A program made the position numbers and the translations under genes. The notes beneath the pieces were generated by a model, which was given only the letters and a program-made list of their open reading frames with translations, did not search any database and was not told the DNA's origin. A stretch of 12,654 bases of DNA from an uncultured Bacteroidaceae bacterium. Its GTDB lineage: Bacteria > Bacteroidota > Bacteroidia > Bacteroidales > Bacteroidaceae. Shown here one piece after another: positions 8,995 through 12,654 of this stretch (the stretch's first letter is position 1; each line of letters begins with the position of its first letter). The stretch lies in contig CAJGDP010000043.1 in NCBI GenBank assembly GCA_904502235.1, positions 1 through 12,654 of the forward strand, written 5' to 3'.

Positions 8995-9032
8995 AAAACA
9001 GATTCGGGCCGGTAACGGTCCGAATCTGTTTT
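8995..9032 (+). terminator. Intrinsic terminator of the M60-like protease gene
   Basis: A 17-bp stem (8995-9011 with 9016-9032, one G-T wobble) closes a GTAA loop (9012-9015), a GNRA-type tetraloop in RNA. It begins 2 nt after the stop codon, and the right arm ends in TTTT followed by ATAT. The A-rich left arm also makes it potentially functional in the opposite direction. Confidence 0.85.
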
Positions 9033-9043
9033 ATATAGTATAG

Positions 9044-9071
9044 CAAAAGCCACGATTTCTCGTGGCTTTTG
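9044..9071 (-). terminator. Intrinsic terminator of the HprK-like/S26/PqqD operon
   Basis: A perfect 12-bp inverted repeat (9044-9055 with 9060-9071, CAAAAGCCACGA) has a 4-nt loop. On the minus strand it begins 2 nt after the stop codon of the PqqD-like gene (9074), and its second arm carries TTTT. With the hairpin at 8995-9032 it forms a back-to-back pair that isolates two convergent transcription units. Confidence 0.75.
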
Positions 9072-9073
9072 TC

Positions 9074-9343
9074 TTATTCAATCAATCCCATCTCTTTCCA
9101 TCTTTCGGCAATAAGGTTGCAGTCCTCTGATGCAATATCTTCTTCTACCTCATATTCTGCAAGGAGCAGCTGTACCATATCCTCCACTGTGAAATCTTCC
9201 TTTTCTGCCACGTTCTCCCAAAGATATGCGGCTGTGGGGTTCAGGCTTATGATATGGCTGAAGTCCATATTCTCTTCGCCTGCGGGGATTACTATATGCT
9301 CACCGCATACGTTCTGTAACTGGAGTCCTTTTTTGATTTTCAT
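9074..9343 (-). CDS. PqqD family protein (RiPP-recognition-like)
   Basis: 89 residues, close to the usual 80-95 of stand-alone PqqD proteins. It has the expected N-terminal beta strands (IKKGLQLQNVCGEHIVI), the family hallmark SLNPTAAYLWE (33-43), then two acidic helices including a stretch like 'FTVEDMVQLLLAEYEV' and a C-terminal helix ending WKEMGLIE. Known family members bind the leader of a precursor peptide and present it to a modifying enzyme, as in PQQ, lasso peptide and other RiPP pathways. It is the last gene of a three-gene operon, 14 nt downstream of the S26-like gene, and a terminator follows at once. No radical SAM enzyme or recognisable precursor is encoded nearby, so its partner peptide is unknown. 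The family call is strong; the role here is inference. Confidence 0.88.
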   Translation of the reverse strand: MKIKKGLQLQNVCGEHIVIPAGEENMDFSHIISLNPTAAYLWENVAEKEDFTVEDMVQLLLAEYEVEEDIASEDCNLIAERWKEMGLIE

Positions 9344-9357
9344 GTTTTACTGTTCTT

Positions 9358-9822
9358 TTATTTTTTTACTCTTCGGTATATTCCTAATATAATCCGCCTG
9401 AAGGGCTTTAACATTCTCCACATGAATGAATAGGCGCGCCATGTACGGCTTGTGGTTTCAATTCTCTTGCCTTTCCTTATGAATGAGTCTGCCACTGCTA
9501 TTATGTCCTCCATGCGGAATGTCTCTGTCATATATGTGGGGTTACCGTCGCCCTGCATGGTGTATATGCCGTTCTCTTCTTTTATTACTCTATGAAGGGC
9601 ATAGCGGCTTTCACCAATCTTGGCAAGTACCACATCTCCAATCATGGGTGTGCGTGGCGGTGTGAGTATAACCTTGTCGCGACGGTCTTCGATGAACGGA
9701 CGCATGCTGTATCCGCGTGCCACTATGGTTACGCTCTTTTTGCCCATGACGTTGAACATGCGGGTTATCTCGCTTATCAGCACCTGGTTTTCTATCTGTA
9801 TGAGTCTGTTTTCCTCTTTCAT
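9358..9822 (-). CDS. S26/S24-type signal-peptidase-like protein (Ser-His type)
   Basis: 154 residues. The segment GYSMRPFI places the nucleophile at S39; YALHRVI places a histidine (H77) where bacterial signal peptidase I has its general-base lysine; QGDGN (90-94) supplies D92. This Ser-His-Asp arrangement resembles the archaeal/ER/SipW branch of the S26 family rather than LepB. There is no obvious N-terminal membrane anchor; the C-terminus (about 127-154, WRMLKPFRRIILGIYRRVKK) is basic and amphipathic and might attach it to the membrane. It is much smaller than LepB. Its ATG overlaps the stop codon of the upstream kinase-like gene (ATGA at 9822-9819), implying translational coupling, which also fixes the start. 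In context it could remove a leader from the peptide handled by the adjacent PqqD-like protein; this is inference. Confidence 0.82.
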   Translation of the reverse strand: MKEENRLIQIENQVLISEITRMFNVMGKKSVTIVARGYSMRPFIEDRRDKVILTPPRTPMIGDVVLAKIGESRYALHRVIKEENGIYTMQGDGNPTYMTETFRMEDIIAVADSFIRKGKRIETTSRTWRAYSFMWRMLKPFRRIILGIYRRVKK

Positions 9823-10700
9823 AGTCCAAATGCTTTGCTCGATGTGAGAGCTGCCTCTCTGTCGGGGCGGCAGAAGAGCGTGTGTATGGGCATGCGTTCA
9901 AGCAGCCGGCTTATTGTTCCGCATATCTGCATGTGTATCTGTTTGTCGAACTTAAGGGTGCTGCACGAACTTAGCATTATGCTGAATGCCGTGGGTATGC
10001 TCTCTTTGGTTATTCTGTTCTCCTTTGCCTGCTCTATGGCGGCAATCCCTCCAATGGGGTAGTGTACGTTCATGTATATGGGACGCTTGCCGCTCCATGG
10101 GCTGCCGTATACTATGGGAGCACCGTCTGCGTCAATCCTTATTACGGGGTTGTCGTCGTTTATGAGTGTGGTGCCGCTTATGTGCTCTGTCCACATGTTG
10201 CTGTGGGTGCTCTTTCCTCTGCCGCTTGCGCCAAGGAACATGTATGCCTTGCCGTTGTTCTCCACCACAGATGAATGTATAAGCAATGTGTTGTGTGATG
10301 CACTGCATAGTGTGTATATCACCATAATGGAGTTGTTGAGCCCGAATTCTCTCTCTCTGTCAGTGCCTCGTGTGGTGACGGTGAACTGTCTGTATGCATC
10401 GTCGCTCTGTATGAATGCGCATGGTACGCCTTTTTCGTCGGATACCAGTATGCGGTACGCGTCTTTCTCTTCTTTATAGACTTCGAACGTGGCAGACGGG
10501 CATGGGAATTCTCCAATCCTGTTGCCTTTCCATTCCGGCTCGATGCTGTCGTCCACTGTTATGCTGAACAGCGGCTCTGCATTGCTTTGGGTTATGAATG
10601 GTTTCAGATTGGGCAATATTTCGGGTATCGCGCTCTCTGCCTCGATTGCGAATATGTGTCCGGCTACGTTGAATAGGTATTCTTGCATACTATTGTTCAT
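9819..10700 (-). CDS. HPr kinase/PEPCK-like P-loop protein
   Basis: 293 residues. The C-terminal half carries a P-loop GASGRGKST (157-165), an aspartate pair in LINDDNPVI (D182, D183), and YGSPWSGK (198-205). This order is typical of the HprK/PEP-carboxykinase-like fold of stand-alone HprK-like proteins found in RiPP clusters. H142 in LLIHSSVV precedes the P-loop strand. The N-terminal ~120 residues are a beta-rich domain not related to the HprK N-domain as far as I can see. Known relatives in lasso-peptide clusters phosphorylate the precursor peptide on a serine; others are uncharacterised. It is first in the operon, overlapping the S26-like gene by 4 nt, and is divergent from folP. The start at 10700 gives MNNSMQEYLF; an internal ATG at 10688 is an alternative. 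A true regulatory HPr kinase is unlikely: length and context do not fit. Confidence 0.82.
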   Translation of the reverse strand: MNNSMQEYLFNVAGHIFAIEAESAIPEILPNLKPFITQSNAEPLFSITVDDSIEPEWKGNRIGEFPCPSATFEVYKEEKDAYRILVSDEKGVPCAFIQSDDAYRQFTVTTRGTDREREFGLNNSIMVIYTLCSASHNTLLIHSSVVENNGKAYMFLGASGRGKSTHSNMWTEHISGTTLINDDNPVIRIDADGAPIVYGSPWSGKRPIYMNVHYPIGGIAAIEQAKENRITKESIPTAFSIMLSSCSTLKFDKQIHMQICGTISRLLERMPIHTLFCRPDREAALTSSKAFGL

Positions 10701-10718
10701 AATTCATGGCGAAATTAG

Positions 10719-10726
10719 CAAAAATA
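10719..10726 (-). promoter_or_regulatory. -7 element of the HprK-like/S26/PqqD operon
   Basis: On the minus strand TATTTTTG (10726-10719) matches TAnnTTTG and lies 18 nt before the ATG at 10700. No good TTTG is found about 20 nt upstream, so the promoter is probably weak or needs an activator. The leader would be only about 10-15 nt. Confidence 0.45.
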
Positions 10727-10756
10727 TCGCTAAATGCCAATTGTGTTGTTCTGTTG

Positions 10757-10787
10757 TTTCAGTTTTTCTATTTTATTATTATCTTCG
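10757..10787 (+). promoter_or_regulatory. Putative promoter of folP-cdaA
   Basis: TTTC (10757-10760) and TATCTTCG (10780-10787) are separated by 19 nt; each has one mismatch to the Bacteroidetes consensus. The start would be near 10793, about 11 nt before the folP ATG. A second, perfect TATTTTTG at 10795-10802 touches the ATG at 10804 and would start transcription inside the gene, so it is less likely to be used. Confidence 0.4.
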
Positions 10788-10803
10788 CGAGAGATATTTT
10801 TGT

Positions 10804-11619
10804 ATGTCATACTCTATAAACATAAAAGGCTGGCTTTTGATGTGTGATGTTCCCATGGTAATGGGAATATTGAACGTTACGTCCGATTCGTTCTATGCCT
10901 TGTCGCGTGTCGAAGGCGATGGCTTGCTTGCGCGTGCAAAGGATATGCTTACGGCAGGTGCTTCGATCCTTGATTTGGGGGCTTGTTCCACCCGTCCGGG
11001 CAGCGAACCTGTGTCGCAAAAAGAAGAATTGGCGCGCTTGCATTCCGCACTCGATATATTGGACAAGGAACTTCCCGATGCGGTGGTTTCCATAGATACT
11101 TTCCGTGCCGAGGTCGTTAGGGAGTGTGTAAAGGAACATAATGTCTCTATAATAAACGATGTGTCGGGCTTTGACTGGGATAATGGGATGCTGGATGCTG
11201 TAATCGAGGCTTCTTTACCTTATGTACTTACACATTCTGTTGATGTTACTTCTGCCGAGTGTTGTACTGCTCAGGTGCTTGCCTCTCTTTCGCAAAAGAT
11301 GTGGCAACTAAGGCAGGGTGGTGTGTGTGATGTGATTGTCGACCCCGGTTTCGGATTCGGCAAAACGCTTGCGCAGAATTTTGAACTCTTTGGCAATCTT
11401 GGGGAGTTTGCAATGCTGGAAGCTCCTTTGCTTGTGGGGATATCGCGCAAGTCAATGATTACGAAGACTCTCGGAGTTGCCACTACGGATGCTCTTGAAG
11501 GCACTATGGCTTTGAATACCATGGCTCTCGACAGGGGTGCGGATATTCTTCGTGTACACGATGTAAAGGAGGCAGCGCAGGCTGTTGCGCTGTGGCGTGC
11601 TGTGAACGGAAAAGTTTAA
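10804..11619 (+). CDS. folP: Dihydropteroate synthase
   Basis: 271 residues. It condenses 6-hydroxymethyl-7,8-dihydropterin diphosphate with p-aminobenzoate to give 7,8-dihydropteroate in cytosolic folate synthesis. Family signatures are present in order: GILNVTSDSF (N24), DLGACSTRPG (T63, R64), SIDTF (D98), INDVSG (N118), DPGFGFGKT (D180), GISRKSM (K216) and RVHDV (R250, H252). The ATG at 10804 is chosen because SYSINIKGWLL matches the usual folP N-terminus; the frame is open upstream but that part is antisense to the kinase-like gene. Two oddities: the first loop has VTSDSF rather than VTPDSF, and the segment normally containing MHMxG reads LTHSVD (142-147) with a shortened loop after it. 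All other ligand residues are kept, so it is probably functional. cdaA follows after 18 nt, likely in the same transcript. Confidence 0.95.
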   Translation: MSYSINIKGWLLMCDVPMVMGILNVTSDSFYALSRVEGDGLLARAKDMLTAGASILDLGACSTRPGSEPVSQKEELARLHSALDILDKELPDAVVSIDTFRAEVVRECVKEHNVSIINDVSGFDWDNGMLDAVIEASLPYVLTHSVDVTSAECCTAQVLASLSQKMWQLRQGGVCDVIVDPGFGFGKTLAQNFELFGNLGEFAMLEAPLLVGISRKSMITKTLGVATTDALEGTMALNTMALDRGADILRVHDVKEAAQAVALWRAVNGKV

Positions 11620-11637
11620 TGTATATATATATAAGGT

Positions 11638-12399
11638 ATGTTTTTCAATATCGCTATAATGGATATCATCGATGTGGTGCTGGTGGCTCTTCTGCTATTC
11701 TACCTCTATCGTCTGATGAAGGATTCGGGTTCGCTCAATGTCTTTTTGGGTATACTCATATTTATATTTGCGTGGCTGTTCGTCTCAAAGCTGTTGCAGA
11801 TGCGTCTGCTTGGTTCTATTTTCGACCAGTTGATGAGCATTGGAGCCATTGCTCTAGTGATAATATTCCAGGAGGAAATCCGTAATTTCTTACGTACTCT
11901 TGGTTCACATCGTCGTCTTGGATTTCTTTCACGCTTCTTCTCGCGCGACAAAAAGAGTGTGGATGCGGCGGATATTATGCCAATTGTGCTTGCGTGTAAC
12001 AGTATGGCGCAGCAGAAGGTGGGGGCTCTCATAATTGTGCAGCGTAACATGTCGCTCGATGATGTCGCAAAAACGGGTGAGGCTATAAATGCCGATATAA
12101 GCCAGCGTCTGATAGAGGCCGTTTTCTTCAAGAATGCTCCGTTGCACGATGGTGCAATGCTCGTCCAGAACGGGCGCATCACTGCGGCGCAATGTATCCT
12201 GCCGGTGTCGCATAACCTGAATATTCCCAAAAAACTTGGTCTGCGCCACCGTTCGGCAATCGGTCTTACCGAGATTTATGATGCCGTTGCAATAGTGGTT
12301 TCCGAGGAAACCGGAACAATTTCTGCGGCTATTGGCGGTAAATTGATGCAGAATCTCGATGCACGTAAACTCGAGGATGTTCTTACAAAAAACCGTTGA
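11638..12399 (+). CDS. cdaA: Membrane diadenylate cyclase CdaA (c-di-AMP synthase)
   Basis: 253 residues. It converts two ATP to cyclic di-AMP at the inner membrane. Three hydrophobic helices (about 9-26, 35-52, 62-78) are followed by a basic linker (HRRLGFLSRFFSRDKK) and a DAC (DisA_N) domain. The catalytic motifs are intact: DGA (171-173) and RHRSA (203-207), with SEETG (222-226) completing the nucleotide site. Length and layout are those of CdaA/DacA, not DisA. The start at 11638 gives MFFNIAIMDIID, similar in length to other Bacteroidetes CdaA; M8 (11659) is an alternative. AAGG at 11633-11636 is too close to the ATG to be a classical ribosome site. It lies 18 nt after folP across a (TA)n stretch, probably co-transcribed. 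Unlike Firmicutes, no ybbR or glmM partner follows here. Confidence 0.95.
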   Translation: MFFNIAIMDIIDVVLVALLLFYLYRLMKDSGSLNVFLGILIFIFAWLFVSKLLQMRLLGSIFDQLMSIGAIALVIIFQEEIRNFLRTLGSHRRLGFLSRFFSRDKKSVDAADIMPIVLACNSMAQQKVGALIIVQRNMSLDDVAKTGEAINADISQRLIEAVFFKNAPLHDGAMLVQNGRITAAQCILPVSHNLNIPKKLGLRHRSAIGLTEIYDAVAIVVSEETGTISAAIGGKLMQNLDARKLEDVLTKNR

Positions 12400-12506
12400 T
12401 TCAGAAATCGGCAAAAATTGCACAAAAAAAGTGATTTTGTAAAGTGCTGAGAATCAATGTCGGTTTAAAAAAGTTTAAAATTTTTATAAAAAAGTTAGTG
12501 CAAATA
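12400..12506. other. Gene-free stretch after cdaA, A/T-rich upstream tract
   Basis: No coding signal is seen. A weak hairpin (ACAAAA/TTTTGT around 12422-12440, with outer GCAC/GTGC) may attenuate readthrough from cdaA but lacks a clear T tract. The segment 12465-12495 is almost pure A/T (TTTAAAAAAGTTTAAAATTTTT...) directly upstream of the strong promoter and looks like an UP-type element. Confidence 0.4.
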
Positions 12507-12537
12507 TTTGTCGGTTCAAAAAATAGTACTACCTTTG
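12507..12537 (+). promoter_or_regulatory. Strong consensus promoter, probably of an rRNA operon
   Basis: A perfect -33 TTTG (12507-12510), a 19-nt spacer and a perfect -7 TACCTTTG (12530-12537) followed by CAC form the best promoter in the window. A long A/T tract precedes it, and about 110 nt of non-coding leader follows to the window edge. This layout is typical of Bacteroidales rRNA operons. Confidence 0.8.
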
Positions 12538-12540
12538 CAC

Positions 12541-12654
12541 TCGCTTTCGGAAAGCAACGCGGTAACGCGGTTTTCGGAAGCATGATGATCCTTGAAAACA
12601 TTCCATACAGACAAGCAGTACAACGGTCTTTGTTTGAGAAATTGAATAAAGAAA
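12541..12654 (+). ncRNA. Structured untranslated leader, probably of a 16S-23S-5S operon
   Basis: No open frame starts here. The beginning folds into a composite hairpin: 12543-12553 pairs with 12571-12581 (11 bp, two G-T wobbles), enclosing CGCG-GTAA-CGCG (12558-12569). Downstream, GATCCTTGAAAACATT (12588-12603), AGCAGTACAA (12615-12624) and GGTCTTTG (12626-12633) resemble leader sequence before Bacteroidales 16S genes, from memory, including an antitermination boxA-like element. The 16S gene itself (AGAGTTTGATC...) is not reached, so the assignment rests on the promoter and leader only. Confidence 0.55.

Noticed and set aside
8993..9073. Possible short precursor peptide gene downstream of the PqqD-like gene
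   Set aside because: The interval is filled by two hairpin terminators with no open frame of useful length.
10489..10803. Upstream in-frame extension of folP by 105 codons
   Set aside because: The extension is antisense to the kinase-like gene and the promoter-like signals lie downstream of it. The ATG at 10804 gives a normal-length DHPS with the expected N-terminus.
11619..11885. Small frame starting at the ATG overlapping the folP stop codon (TAATG)
   Set aside because: It is out of frame with cdaA and reads into its coding region with no recognisable product. The TA-repeat simply creates MYIYI-like codons.
11706..12230. 174-codon open frame antisense to cdaA
   Set aside because: The cdaA frame has intact catalytic motifs. 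The antisense translation is arginine/serine rich without domain features.
1..12654. CRISPR arrays, tRNA genes, insertion sequences or integrase-type genes
   Set aside because: No regularly spaced direct repeats, cloverleaf sequences, terminal inverted repeats or transposase/integrase motifs were seen on either strand.

Overview
The window looks like a chromosomal segment from a member of the Bacteroidales (Bacteroides/Prevotella-like). Three things point there. Promoters fit the Bacteroidetes -33/-7 pattern (TTTG, about 19-20 nt, TAnnTTTG). Very large secreted proteins carry the short YDLSGRK...KGIYI...GKKV type C-terminal tail. Shine-Dalgarno sequences are weak or absent. The genus cannot be fixed from the sequence alone.

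Left part (1-9040): a locus of large exported proteins. On the minus strand lie the first 268 codons of an M60-like (enhancin/mucinase-type) metallopeptidase that runs off the left edge, and a 1247-residue exported protein with two discoidin-like modules and several beta-trefoil-like stretches but no recognised catalytic domain. Divergent from the latter, on the plus strand, is a complete 1350-residue M60-like metallopeptidase with an intact HEIGH zinc motif. Each of the three has its own signal peptide, and each has a promoter-like element (the one for the 1350-residue gene has a weak -33). The likely joint role is binding and cleaving host O-glycoproteins such as mucins; this is inferred from the families.

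Middle part (9040-10700): two back-to-back hairpin terminators separate this locus from a compact minus-strand operon of three genes. In transcription order these are an HPr-kinase/PEPCK-like P-loop protein, a small S26-type (Ser-His) signal-peptidase-like protein whose start overlaps the preceding stop (ATGA), and a PqqD-family peptide-binding protein. Together they resemble pieces of a ribosomal-peptide (RiPP) maturation pathway. No precursor peptide, radical SAM enzyme, cyclase or transporter is present in the window. This is the best candidate for a poorly described system here.

Right part (10700-12654): divergent from that operon is a housekeeping pair, folP (dihydropteroate synthase, with an unusual segment where the MHMxG motif is expected) and cdaA (membrane diadenylate cyclase making c-di-AMP), 18 nt apart. 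The window ends in a strong, near-consensus promoter with an A/T-rich upstream tract and a structured untranslated leader. It is probably the start of an rRNA operon whose 16S gene lies just beyond the right edge.
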